From Schizophyllum amplum (lineage: Eukaryota > Basidiomycota > Agaricomycetes > Agaricales > Schizophyllaceae): a DNA stretch of 64,000 bases. Numbering within the stretch: the stretch's first letter is position 1; every line of letters begins with the position of its first letter. The notes beneath the pieces were generated by a model that worked only from the letters and a program-made list of their open reading frames with translations, made no database searches and was not told the DNA's origin. Shown piece by piece: positions 12,091-23,124 of the stretch. The stretch lies in assembly GCA_007026445.1 (NCBI GenBank), contig VDMD01000101.1, positions 19,541 through 83,540 on the forward strand, written 5' to 3'. The position numbers were made by a program, and so were the translations under genes.

Positions 12091-12099
12091 CCTTATATA
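12091..12099 (-). promoter_or_regulatory. TATA box of the TBP gene
   Basis: Minus-strand TATATAAGG starts 70-80 bases upstream of the TBP ATG at 12019. A good TATA element in the promoter of TBP itself is consistent with autoregulation, which is inference. Confidence 0.6.
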
Positions 12100-12884
12100 C
12101 CCAGATCCATTTCAAATTGTGTCACACTTTACGTAAGCTTCTTAGGGTTTCCTTTGTTCCGTGTCCACACGATACCCGATGGTCCGTGCTGATGTGGGGG
12201 AGCAAGGGGGCACAAAGGCGCCCCGCTCCATTCGAGCTCGGCGTCGTTGGGCGCGATGGGCACGATGAACTCAATGGTCTTACGAACGATCACCTGGAGA
12301 AAGACGTGGACATGAAGACAATTCTGAGAGAGTGGGCGCTCGGCAACCGACAGGGGCCCTGACAACGAGTATCAGGGTGGTCACTGTCTACAGTCTGAGG
12401 ATACGCACCTTGCATATCACAGCGCTAGGCGCGCTCATTGTGTCCTCCGTCGTACTCTGCGAGCTCCTCGACGCATCTAGTCATCCACACGGTGGGGGTG
12501 GAGGAAGGAAGCGAGCGTGACATGCACTGGCAGTGCCCTGAAGTTCCAGTGATGGCCGTGTCGAGCGGAGGCGAACTCGGAACTCCAGTCTCCGGGCCGG
12601 TGACTCGTTGGCTCATCGTCGAGACCGACAGTGGCAACTCGCGAGCGTCAGTGGAGAGAGCAAAGAGACCATTGGAAGATGAAGATACTTAAACTTGAAG
12701 AGCTAGGGAGGGCGTAAAGGAGTAAGTAGCTAAAAAGGACACCGAGGCCGCGCACGTTTCGGCGCCTAGACAGGGCGGTGACTGCGGGGCGCAGCTTGAT
12801 TGCCATAAATGCTGGTAAACAAAACCGAAGCTGTGAACAGAAATATATCCTTTCATCTACTCCCGAACGCCCAATGACGACCAG
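12100..12884. other. Divergent intergenic region TBP / mannosyltransferase
   Basis: About 0.8 kb between two divergent starts. Short open frames overlap on both strands (12117-12692) without recognisable domains. I see no gene. An AAATATATCC element at about 12840 could serve the downstream mannosyltransferase. Confidence 0.4.
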
Positions 12885-14957
12885 ATGAAGAGTGCCCTCA
12901 CCGCCGCCCGCAACCTCCAGAAGCGCTACGTCGCTGCCGGCGCCGCGCTTTTCGTCGTGGTGCGCACATCAACCAAGTCTTGCCGACCATCCATCGCTGA
13001 CCCGCGCCCATGTCTATTACCCCGCAGCTTACCGCCCATCTCCTCCTCACTCTCACCAACTACAAGTACCGCACGTTCGCCGCGAGCTTCGGGCTCTCGC
13101 CAGACGGCCTCTTCCTCCAGCATGTCCTTTACGAACAGCCAGCAACCCTGTACAACGACTTCGCCCCGGACGACGCGCGCGCGAACGCAACCTTTGTCGT
13201 CCTCGCACGCAACTCCGAGGTAAAGGGGGTGGAGCAGAGCATCCGCGACCTCGAAGCGCGCTTCAACGCGCAGTACCAGTATCCCTATGTGTTTCTGAAC
13301 GACGAGGAGTTCACGGACGCGTTCAAGGGGTGCGTGCTGTGTTCCCTACTAAACGGCTATTGCTCATGGAATTACAGGCGTGTCTTAGCACTCACGAGCG
13401 CACCCGTCGAGTTTGGGTTGATCCCTGCTGAGCACTGGAATCAGCCCGGATGGATAGACGAGGGCCGCGCGCTGGCATCGCGCAAGAAGATGCAGAAGGA
13501 CGGAGTCATGTATGGTGGTGCGTCGTGTGCAGTGTCTCTACTCCCTTCACTGACTCCCCCGCCAGGTAGCCTATCGTACGCGCGCCGTCTCTCATCATGT
13601 CCCTCCCCTCGCTAACCTACCCCAGCTACCGCAACATGTGCCGCTTCAACTCTGGCGTGCGTATTCTCCATCTCATCTTCCATTCCCCAACTCACAACCC
13701 TTCAGTTCTTCTACCGCCACCCCCTCATGCTTAAGTATCGCTACTATTGGCGTATAGAGTGCGTCTGTTATCGCACTTTGCCCCACACCCCACGCTGACT
13801 ATCCCCGCTTGCGCTTCCCTTTCTTTTTTATCACTTATCTCAATGGCTATCTCGGCGCTTCTGTTCGTTCATTTCGGCACTCGTGTTCGCTCATTCGGTG
13901 CTCGTGTTCGTTCATCTCGGCGCTTCCGTCATGACATAGGCCAGAGGTCCACTTCCACTGCGACATCAACTTCGACCCATTCCTGTTCATGCAGCAGAAT
14001 AAGAAGGTGTATGGTGAGTATCAGGACAGTTTCACGTTCGACTCAAGTTGCTCACTCCTACCCAGGTTTTACGATGTCCGTGTACGAGATTGCGGAAACA
14101 ATCTCTTCGCTTTGGTCAACAGTGTCCGCCTTTGTAGAGGCACATCCTGGTGAGGACCACGCTCCCATCGCAGGAGAACCTGTTGACTAACCATACCCTT
14201 TCCCAACCCTACCCTCCCTCAACCCGACCCTATCCTGTTCCTCAACTCAACGCTATGCTCCCTCCAGCCTACCTCGCCGCCGCTAACTCCCTCGACTTCG
14301 TCTCCTCTGACCGCGGCGCTACGTACAACCTCTGCCATTTCTGGTCCAACTTTGAGATCGGCGACATGGAGTGGTATCGGGGGGAGGCATACTCCAAATT
14401 CTTTGACTATCTGGATCGGGCGGGCGGGTTCTATTATGAGGTGAGTGGATATGATCTCCTCTTCACGGCCTTGTGTACACCCATACATACATTCGCGTGC
14501 ACCCATGCCTACAATCATCCATACCTTCGCGTCCCTCCTCTCACCCAGGCTCACTCTTACTGACACCCTTTACAGCGCTGGGGCGACGCACCCGTGCACA
14601 GCCTTGCCGTCGCGCTCTTCCTCAACACGTCGCAGGTGCACTTCTTCGACCCGATCGGGTACCAGCACGACGGGTGGTCGCACTGCCCGCTCAACCACGA
14701 CCTGTGGGAGCAGGGCTCGTGCTCGTGTCGGTGGAGGGGGGAGTTTGGTGAGTGGTTGTTTGGATGCTGTGCCGTATGGATACCATGGCGATCGGTTGTT
14801 TGGCTGGTGACTGGCTATCGTTTGCTGGCGACTGGCTGTTTGGACGGTTAGGACGTTGACCGTGATGCTGACTACGAATGTAGATTACCAACCGCAGTCC
14901 TGCAAGGCGCGCTGGGATCAGTTGAAGCTCGCCACGATCAATGGGACGATGACCTAA
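12885..14957 (+). CDS. Alpha-1,2-mannosyltransferase, GT15 (KRE2/MNT1 family), second copy
   Basis: Same family and Golgi role as the gene at 2060-3777. The anchor is MKSALTAARNLQKRYVAAGAALFVV. Next come RANATFVVLARNSEVKGVEQ, YQYPYVFLNDEEFTDAF, LVEFGLIP-like VEFGLIPAEHW, YRNMCRFNSG, RIEPEVHFHCDINFDPF, TYNLCHFWSNFEIGDMEW, VHFFDPIGYQHDGWSHCP and a Cys-containing tail DYQPQSCKARW. The stop is at 14955-14957. At least eight introns are needed. Several match the paralogue in position and phase: after the membrane anchor, after RIE, and before the DY-x3-SC tail. It lacks the intron that splits CHF/WSN in the minus-strand copy. Two introns are enlarged by short tandem repeats (13759-13939, and the one ending just before the tail exon). 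It looks functional. Confidence 0.9.
13759..13939 (+). repeat. Tandem repeat within a mannosyltransferase intron
   Basis: A 181-nt intron (donor GTGCGT, acceptor CATAG) containing about three degenerate copies of a 22-bp unit of the form TTCGTTCATTTCGGCACTCG between 13864 and 13925. The paralogue at 2060-3777 has a 53-nt intron at the same codon. Confidence 0.65.
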
Positions 14958-15494
14958 AGCCGGTCAAAATCCTTGGCTGTTTGTCACCGGTGCCCCATTG
15001 GCTTTACGCGGCCATCCCATCGATATACGGATGCCGTTTTGTGTCGGTTGCATCATCAGGTCATGCCCATCCAATCGCATTCCCGTCAACCACGGATGTC
15101 TATCCTCTTCATGATCAACATTCGTAGCATCCGTGCGCCGTTCTTAGCATCGATACTTGTCCAGCTCGTTGATACCGGCGCATCCCCTCCCACCCTATGT
15201 ACCTGCCTTCGTACCTGCAGCTGTAGCAGGTGCAGGCCTGCCGCGTAAAATTCGCCAATACTCGGACTACATTAGATCATGTACATAGTCCAGCACGTAT
15301 CCGGATTGTCTGTAACTTATCCTCGCAAGCACTTACATTATGTACGATACCTCAATCAGATTCATTGCAATCCACGCACTGCCGGTTTGTGAAGTGGCGC
15401 TTTAGACGCTACAGGCTTGACGTGGCGGTCCTTCGGGGTGCTCATCCGCTTTCTTCTGCTTCCCAAGGTTCTTACTTACGGCGCTGCCCATAAA
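14958..15494. other. Convergent gap
   Basis: About 540 bases downstream of the mannosyltransferase. No gene or repeat recognised. Confidence 0.4.
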
Positions 15495-15830
15495 TTACCT
15501 AGCAATAATATTAGGTAGGTCAAGAAATGGTAGTTTGTACATCAGGGCCTCTAGAGGATAGCGGGTGAGAACGGATGGCGCGATCCCATATACAATGCCC
15601 ATCGCCGCCCTGTCCCGCAGCGTCAAGAATTCCGTATCCCAAGCCCAATTCCCCATCCGCCCCGCGCTACGTCGTAGCCTCCCCGGCGCGGGGGTCTCCA
15701 TCATTTGAATAACGACGTCCCTAGCCCAACACAACAAGTCAGCACACGGCCATTTCAAAAACTGCTTGCCAGAGCCCACCACCGTGCCCAGCTCACCTTT
15801 TGCGCAGATCAGGAGGAGGGGGTCGGCGCG

Positions 15831-16403
15831 CTACGCGCGGAAGGCGGGCGGGGGAGGCGGGTAGCCGGGGGGCATCTTGTACGTGGAGTGCGGCGGGGGG
15901 CCCGGGGGAGGGGGGTACTGGCCCGCGAGCTGGATGCCCCCCGGCGCGCCGTTCATCGCCCACGGGGCGGGGTCCATGATGCGTTGAAGATGCGGGGGCG
16001 GCGGCGGCGGCTGGGGGGCGAGTCCCAGCGCCATGGAGGGGGGCGAGAGCGACGATGCGCGCTGTTCTGCGCCGGGGGCGGGGGCGATCTGCGGCTGTCC
16101 CTGCCCCTCCGCCTGTTCTGACCCCTGGCGCGGCTTCGGGGGGTTCTTGCCCGTGGGGCCCGAGCCGAGCGGGGGGCGATAGGCGGGGGGCAGGTTGAGC
16201 GCGCGGCGGAGCGCGTTGTTCTCCTCCTCGAGTTCGGTCATGCGGGCTTCGAGCTCCTGCAGGTGTGCGGCGCGGCGGGCGCGGAAGGCGCGCTGGGCGT
16301 CGCGGGCCCGGTTCGGCGGCAGGTTGTCGTTGCGCTTGCGGCCTCGCTTGGCTGTCGACATCGGCTGAATAGGAGCGGCAGAGCCATCGCTCAACGCCGC
16401 CAC
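15831..16403 (-). CDS. bZIP transcription factor
   Basis: DNA-binding regulator. After a short leader the basic region reads RGRKRNDNLPPNRARDAQRA and continues FRARRAAHLQELEARM. A leucine zipper with heptad spacing follows (L-x6-M-x6-N-x6-L, ELEEENNALRRAL). The rest is a Gly/Pro/Gln-rich low-complexity tail. The NRARDAQRAFRARRAAHLQELE core is the version seen in basidiomycete Yap/Hap-type factors (recognition, not searched). The simple frame stops at 15831. A further minus-strand frame (about 15735-15495), opened by a GGGCTAG acceptor, could be a spliced C-terminal exon: donor GTAGCG at the current stop would give ...FRADVVIQMMETPAPG. This is unproven. Confidence 0.75.
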   Translation of the reverse strand: MAALSDGSAAPIQPMSTAKRGRKRNDNLPPNRARDAQRAFRARRAAHLQELEARMTELEEENNALRRALNLPPAYRPPLGSGPTGKNPPKPRQGSEQAEGQGQPQIAPAPGAEQRASSLSPPSMALGLAPQPPPPPPHLQRIMDPAPWAMNGAPGGIQLAGQYPPPPGPPPHSTYKMPPGYPPPPPAFRA

Positions 16404-16545
16404 CGTTTTCCGCAGTTTGTGGCGTCCTTGTCACGTCACACTCGGCCACCAGAGTCCCCCCTGAACTTGTGGTTCAAGTTGTACGGAAACGCTACTTGAA
16501 GCTTGAAGCTTGATACATGGTATGGTACAGAGTGGTAAATAACGT

Positions 16546-18346
16546 TCATCGTCCGACATTGCAAACCTCAGTCTTCTCAATCAGCTCATCCACGATGGGA
16601 TCTATCGCGTCTGTCGCAAGGTAATGCGCCTTGTCCATCGCCTACGAGCACTGTCAGCCTGCACCCTTACTCGGAAACCCTCATCTCACCATCAGCTCCA
16701 ACGTATGCGCCTCCGTCAGCGCAAACTGGTCTATGACAGCCCACCCGTGCGCGCGCACCAGGCTCGCAGAAACGGCGGAAAGGAAACCCTGCCTCGTACT
16801 TGTCCTCTTGTCATTGAACTTGCGCGGGTGCTCGTCCCGGCGAGGCGCCATGGCCGGGGTGGTCATAAAGATCAAACGCGGTGGCTTCGACGAGAAATCA
16901 CATTCGTCGATCATGTTCAGCAGCGTCGTCAGGTAGGTGATGAATTTGGAAGTGGATTGGAAGTGCGCGCCCTACACAACTGGTGTCAGAAGGCAACGGG
17001 TATACGCACACGCACAACAACTTACGACGGAGACTGCAAAAACGTCGATGCCGTCAAGGAGCGTAACGAATGCCGCACAAGACGCAGTAGCGTCCTTGAG
17101 TACCGGATCCCTGCGCCAACATGAGGAAGTGGCATTGAATGCAAGCGTTAAACTCACCACTTGAACGCCAAGTCGAGGGCATCCACGGTATCGTTTTTGT
17201 CATGTGCCTTCTCGCTAACAAGCAGTATTTCTGTCTTCCCAGATAGCCGGTGCACCATCGCGTCGTACGCGATGCGCCCGTGGCTGTCGCCCTTCGGTTG
17301 CCACTGTCAGCCACTGACCACAAAGAGAAATAATAAGCGAAACTAACGATGACCAAAATCTTAGCAGCTTGTCTCGTGCACACCGAGGGGTCCCCATAAC
17401 GCAACCCGGCGTGGCGGAAGCGACAGCCTTCCGGAACGAAGCGGTAGCGACCGTAAACTGGGCGCTTGAGTACGCCGAAATAGGGTACTGGCGCGTTGAG
17501 CGCATCGAGCGGATGTTGAGGAACGTACACGCCCGGGATGGGGTCGTCGCCCGTGCACGGCGGGAGGAAGTCATCTAGCAAGTGATGGGAGTCCGGCTGA
17601 TCACCTAGTGTAAAGACGTCGCGAGACGAATTCTGCTTGGGTGCGGAGTATGTCGGACAGCCCGACGCGCATACGTCAAGTGCGACCAGCTTGGAGAAGA
17701 GCGGTCGATCGAGGACCTCGGCCCAGGATTTGTTGCGCTCGTTGTATGCATTGTAATTCTGTGGAAAATGCAATTGGTGCCCGCATTAACCACTGAACGA
17801 CGGTCAGGCTGGCTAGCTGCGTACCTCAAAGTAGTGCGCCGCGTTCAGGTAGACGCGGCCTGCATTTTGCAAGGCGATGTCGAAGCGGTATGAGCATGCG
17901 CCTTCGTGCACGGCATGCTCGGTTCCCAAACGCTGCACGCCGTCGACGCGAAGGAAGAACCCGTCGGGCCCGCGCTCGTCACGCATCCAGGCCGCCCATG
18001 GCTCCTCCTCGGAAGGGTCTTGCAAATTCGACCTGAGCGCGGCCTCGCACGCCACGGGGTCCGTCCGCGATATACGCAGCGTGAACGCATCGCATGCCCT
18101 CGGCGAGCGGCAAAGCTCGACACGGAAGTCGTCCAGCGCGCTGGGTATCTCCTCACACCGCCGCGCATTCCTGAAGACGGGAGGAGGCGGGCGGTCTGGC
18201 CAGGGGCATGCGTCGCGGAAGGGCATGGGTATGTTGAGGTCCGCGAAGAGTGGGGGTATACGCGCGGCATCCCGGTACAGGACGAAGGCGAGCGCTCCAC
18301 CGACGATAAACGCGCAGGTGGCGGGCAGCAGGCGGAGGGGAGGCAT
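16546..18346 (-). CDS. Membrane-anchored GDSH / PC-esterase-like (SGNH fold) protein
   Basis: Type II membrane protein: residues 1-25 form an anchor (LRLLPATCAFIVGGALAFVLY). A Cys-containing luminal part and an SGNH-type catalytic region follow. Block I is GDSHGRIAYDAMVHRL (17280-17230), with Ser as the likely nucleophile. The last exons give RLIFMTTPAMAPRRDEHPRK and MDKAHYLATDAI, where D-x-x-H has the spacing of the Asp/His dyad in PC-esterase/TBL/CAS1-like O-acetyl-transferases and esterases. Exons join cleanly: LVI/GDSHGR, FKW/DPVLKD, FAVSV/GAHFQS, ELMV/AMDKAH. The stop is at 16546-16548. A Golgi glycan O-acyl-transferase or esterase is inferred; the substrate is unknown. Confidence 0.65.
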
Positions 18347-19007
18347 GGCGACCTAAAGTCAAGGCGGGCGAGGGGCTCGATTAGAATATAAGAGACATCG
18401 GGTCCTTTTTCGACGTCAGCATCCGTGATGGGCTTGCGGGTGAGTTAAAGCGGCACAGGCCCATGTCGCACTTGATCGAGAACAAAGCACGAGCTGACAC
18501 CGAAGGCGGGATGGTCACAAGCATTCCGCAGACATTGTTGACGACGGAGTGCGCACGAAAGGCTTGTGGTCACCAGAGCAGTCGCATGCAAGAGGGTGAG
18601 CTCGTCCGTAGCGTCCGCGAGCGAGTCTAAGGGGATCCAGTCACATAGCTGACCACAAAGAGGCTTGTCCCCGGCGCTTATAGAACATCCCGACGGATGC
18701 CATGGCCTCCTTTCAGAGCATCGTTTGGCATAATGTTTGCAAGATTGTCATGAAAGGCTTCGGAGAGAAGTCCAGTGTTTGTTCAGGCTTGGCTCTCCTG
18801 GGTATCAATAACAATCACTGATCGCGTCCTTGTTCTACGCTTTCACCAACCACAAACTACTCCTCCGCTCGTTTTCTTATTGCTATCTATCGCTTTCGAA
18901 GTTCTTCTTGCGCCAGTACTCCGGGAGACTCATACTCTTGCTGCCGCCGTCTCCGTCGACCTCGATCTCATCACTCGGAGCGCTAGCCGCCGGAGCACCT
19001 ACCACCC
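18347..19007. other. Divergent intergenic region
   Basis: About 660 bases between the PC-esterase-like gene and the DUF6593 gene. A pyrimidine-rich stretch (18820-18960) precedes the latter. No gene seen. Confidence 0.4.
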
Positions 19008-19718
19008 ATGGACCTCTACTTCCTGCCGAATAACCCTGTGCGCGCGACGATCATCTCCGCCAACGACGTAGCGCACTTTCGCGTCACCACTCGCAACGGC
19101 GTCACCCGTGTGCAGCGGCCTGCCGAGAGCGAAGACGCGAGCATCGTCGCTGAGATCCACTGGAATAGCTGGGAATCTCCGACGGTCGTTCAGTCACAGC
19201 TTCTGTCCAAGTACAGGCGCAGCGAGGATCTGAAGGGCGTGCGCGCGACGGACTTTTTGTACAAGCGCGCGCGGTTCAGCTCGTGCGTAATCGTCGTCTG
19301 TGTCCGTGTTGGGTGGCATAGCTGACTTGAACACCTTCTAGATCCCGGTACTTCGTAGGAAATGACGGTCAGGAATATCGGTGGAAGACCACCCCTCGGG
19401 CGGGCCTTGTGGTGCGTGGCTTATTACCCGCATCGTCGACCTCCCATCTCATGTATCCTCCCACAGCTAACGCAGATCGACACCTCAGAGGAGGTCGCCC
19501 GGTTCTTCACCACTGTCCCCGAGGAGGGTGTCTTCAAGGGCGAGCGGCGCATGACCCTCCGCATCCAGGCCTGCAACCTCGACGTCGAGCTCATCTTCCT
19601 GACATTCTTGATCCTGGAGAAGAAACGGAGGGACGGGATGGATGTCAGCCGATCTTGCGCGCATGACGAAGACCCTCAGGGCGATGGGGGTGGCGATGGC
19701 GGTAGCGGCAGCGGCTAG
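19008..19718 (+). CDS. DUF6593-like small protein
   Basis: Three exons. The first (MDLYFLPNNPVRATIISAND) ends near 19280, before a GTGCGT donor. The second gives SRYFVGNDGQEYRWKTTPRA, and a GTGCGT/CCCACAG intron leads to LTQIDTSEEVARFFTTVP. The frame ends in an acidic Gly-rich tail (stop 19716-19718). The pattern of an N-terminal beta-sheet protein with F-V-G-N-D-G-x-E-Y-x-W-K matches the DUF6593 family of Agaricomycetes, whose function is unknown. Length is about 190 residues. No signal peptide or membrane segment. Confidence 0.65.
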
Positions 19719-20354
19719 GCGATCCATGCATGGCTCTGGGTCTCTTCTGGGTGCTCTGGGTCTTCTCCGGCTCGGTATCCTTCTGGGTCGCGCACTTCTC
19801 TCTGGCTCTCTGGGACTTTGGCATTCGGGCACACTGGTCGGGACTTTGGGGACTTCTGGGGGTTGCTATCGGACACTTTGTACTATCCGCGGGCATGCTA
19901 TCGGATTCGCAGGGGTGCGAGGCATACTATTGAGGCCTTCGACAGGCATTTGTTGTACTATAGTCGTCTCTGTAATGTTATCGTACCTCTGTAAGTACTC
20001 ATCCTGGTACGCAGATATTATATGTGGCTTGGCGGGAGCTATGGCGTGCGCCGTTCCTAGGTCTGTCCGTGGAGCCTGAGTCGTGTAAATGTCGTGTAAA
20101 TGAAGCCTGAGTCTTGTAAGTGAAGCCCGAGTGAAGCCCAAGTCTTGTTAGTGAAGCCTGGGAGAGAAAACGTCCAGATGTAAGGTGCGGTATGCAGTAA
20201 ATCCGCTGTACAGTGAGTCCACCTCGAGGAAGTCGGGAAATGGAGGTGCAAGCTTCAAGGCATAGGTCAATGGATATGCATGAAGTCAGAATAAATGCAA
20301 TGCATGGCAGTGAAGTAGGATAATGATCCTCGACGCACGACCACGGTCCACCCA
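19719..20354. other. Intergenic gap with CTGGG-rich stretch and tandem repeat
   Basis: CTGGG-rich sequence runs over 19735-19860, and the tandem repeat at 20071-20162 is listed separately. No gene recognised. Confidence 0.45.
20071..20162. repeat. Short degenerate tandem repeat
   Basis: Repeats of a unit like GTGAAGCCTGAGTCTTGTAA, about 20 bases with partial copies (GTAAATGAAGCCTGAG, GTAAGTGAAGCCCGAG, GTTAGTGAAGCCTGGG). Four to five copies. Confidence 0.6.
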
Positions 20355-23124
20355 TCATCGCCCAACGGGCATCAGAGGACTGGTGGGCATGAAGCCCCAC
20401 GGCAGCTGATCGCCGGGCAGCTCGATGACGGGCGTTGTCGACCGCAACGGGCTCCCCATCGGCGACTGCGGGGGGCCCTGCGACATCGAATGTGGCGCGC
20501 CTTGCGGCATCGACCGTGGCGCGCCTTGCGACACCGAGCGTGGCGGACCCTGCGACACCGATCGTGGCGGGCCCTGGACCTCCGGCGCGACCTCGCGCGG
20601 CTCGTCGGGCAGCGCGACCGACATAGAGGGCGAAAGGTCGGGACTGAGCAGTAGCTCGTCGCGGACGGTCGACCCGGAGGACGAGGTCGCGGGTACGGAC
20701 TGCGTTGTCGTCGTAATTTTTTTTCCAGTTGCGGAGAGCAAGCGGTGGGCAAGACGAGTATCACGACGAGGGCGTCGGCGACAAAGGCGAGCACCGTCGT
20801 CGTTGGAGGGAGGCACGAAAAAAGCAAGATAAAATTCATCAGCGGGTGATCCTGCGCGCAGATGGCGGCGCGCTCACCGGCGGCTCGATCGCGATCTGCG
20901 GGATCGTGGAGGAGGTCGAGGAGCGCTGGAAGCGGCCCCGGATCCAGCCGCCGAGGCCGGAGGCGCGCTTGGAGTGCGACTGCGCGGAGCCCGAGGAGGC
21001 GGAGGGCGGTTGGTCTCGGCTCCTACTGGGTGCGAGCATGGCGGGAGGCGGCTGCTGATAGGCGGTGGGCGGAGCCGGCATGGCAGGCGGCGCTGGCGGG
21101 AGGTTTTGGCTCTTCAGCGTCGGCACGTATGGCGCGCTCGAGGAGTACGCCGTCAGCGGCTGCGGGAGCACAATGCGGCGCGGCTTCGTGCGCGGCCCCC
21201 CGCTGGATGGCGGGCCACTGCGACCCGACATCACGCTGGGCGGCCGCTGCTGCTGGGACATCCCGCTCTGCGGCCTCTGCTGGTGCGAAAAGCTTGCCTG
21301 TCTGGGTCTCTCATTCGGGACCGGCATCTGGGGTGGCGGCGGCTGCGGGGGCGGGTCAACGGGGCCAGGATTGAAATCGTACATAGAGAAGGAAAGTGCG
21401 GACAAGCGGGAAGGGGCTCTCACATTACCGCGTCGGAGGTCTGCGCCCATGCCGGCCTGCGCGTCGTCCTCGTTGTGCGCCTGCCAATCCTGCACAACCT
21501 CGTTGGAGCGGCGGCGGCGCTGCTCCTCGGGCGTGGGACGCTCTTTTTCTGGCGGCGCGGGGGGTGGTATGGGCGAGCGGCCCTCGCCGTGGCGGAGGAG
21601 GTCGTAATGGGATATGGTCGTTGACGCGTCGGACATCGTACGCGTGCGCATGGGGAACGCATGAGATCGTGGTTGGGCGTTACTATGGGCGTAAGGGGCG
21701 TAAGGTCGTGGCGGCTCGGAATCGACCCGACGGTGCGACCGGCGGGGCTCGTGAGTGAAATAGTCCTCAGGCTGAGCAGGTTGGCCACGAGGTGAATATA
21801 TGACTTCTTCCTCGGCGTCATCGACGGGGTTAGGCGCAGCGAGTTCGTGAGGAGGAGGCAGTCGGATGGACTGCGATTCTTCGTCGAAGACGGGGATGAA
21901 ATTGTCCGGAGGGAGAATGATAGATCGTTTTGACGGAGTCGGTGAGGGAATATAGGGCACGGGATATATGTTGATGTCTTCCGGTTGTTGCACCGGCTTT
22001 GCAGAACCTTGCCGCGTAGGGGGACGACCCTCCTGCCGTGTTGGTGGGCGATTTTCTTGCCTTGACACGGGGTTTGACTGGCTACGGGGGCGAGAAGGCG
22101 GGCGTACGGTTCCTGCCGATGACGGGACTCGAGGAGGAGGCACTTGCACTGGCCGCAATGGCGTAGGTGATACTATGTCTGACGGTGCTATGGATTTACG
22201 TCCCGACCTGACAGTAAAGATGGTTATAAGTGCGTGTTCTGCACAGTGAACGGATCACGTACCGGGATGGTGGTCTTGAGGGCGAGTCAGAAGACGTAAC
22301 TGATCCTGGGGCCTCATATGCGGTCTCCCGGTAGGCCGTCCCTGCGGGGTCGGTGTAACCCCGACGAGGTACGAAGCGCCGCCAGGACGACATTCCCGCG
22401 GCACGGGTCATGCCCTCCCTTAGCCCGTGCTCATAGCCATCGTCCCGAGCTCGTTGCACCTCGATCTGCTCAGCATACCGGCGCACGCGGTCACGGTCCC
22501 GCTTTGCACGGTCCTCCGCGTCGACACGCGCGCGTTCCACACTGTCGCACACATTCTGCGCGCGAACGATCTCCCTGTTGGCCGTTTCGAGCTGCAGCTT
22601 GTACAGCCGGAGTTCCTCCCTGACGGCGAGGAGCTCCTGCCTGAGCTGCGCGATCGTCGTGGCGTGCGTACGGATGACACCCTCGAGACTTGTGTTCTGG
22701 ACCTGGAGCGCATTTGCGCGGGCCGTCTCCTGTGTGAGGCGCTCGTTGGTGATGACGAGCAGCGCGGCGACGGAGCCCGTTTCGGATGCACGCGACGCCG
22801 AGCGCTTCCGGGAGTGCCTGGCGAGCGAGGAAAGGATGGAGGCGTAGCCGTCCGAGTCGTATTTGCCATTGCTGGGGGTACGGGCGCGCTTGTGTGGTTC
22901 GCGGGCCCGGGGATCAGGAGCGCTCGTCGGTCGCGGAATCGTGATGTCGAAGAGGGGGGAGGGCGGCGTGGTGTAGGTGGTGTCCTCGAACTCGCTGGGG
23001 AGAGGAAAGAACCTGGATAGATATAGCAAGTGTTGAGTGCGATGACGACAGTGTACTAGCGAGCATCGTGGCTTCATTCATACCTTTCGCTCGTATGAAA
23101 GTCATTGTTGTCGTGGACCGCCAT
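20355..23124 (-). CDS. Coiled-coil, proline-rich protein of unknown function
   Basis: Not recognised as a named family. It starts MAVHDNNDFHTSE at 23124 and splices (GAAAG/GTTCTTT) into RFFPLPSEFEDTTYTTPPSP. A basic Ser-rich segment and a roughly 110-residue coiled coil follow (ITNERLTQETARANALQVQN through to ERARVDAEDRAKRDRDRVRR). An intron at about 22270 (donor GTACGT) leads to a long disordered Pro/Arg/Ser region with several P-x-x-P stretches. One frame stops at 20839. A GTGAGC donor at about 20881 and a CAACGCAG acceptor at about 20720 would instead join, in phase, a last exon with five octapeptide repeats like GPPRSVSQ, ending at 20355; I prefer this model. A scaffold or polarity-type role is a guess only. 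Confidence 0.6.
20460..20582 (-). repeat. 24-bp coding tandem repeat (octapeptide)
   Basis: Five in-frame copies of a 24-bp unit encode GPPRSVSQ, GPPRSVSQ, GAPRSMPQ, GAPHSMSQ and a shortened GPPQS. The preserved period of eight codons supports translation of this exon. Confidence 0.75.

Noticed and set aside
15793..16449. 218-codon frame on the same strand as the bZIP gene
   Set aside because: Pro/Arg/Ala-rich shadow frame of the GC-rich bZIP gene, which has the real basic region and zipper.
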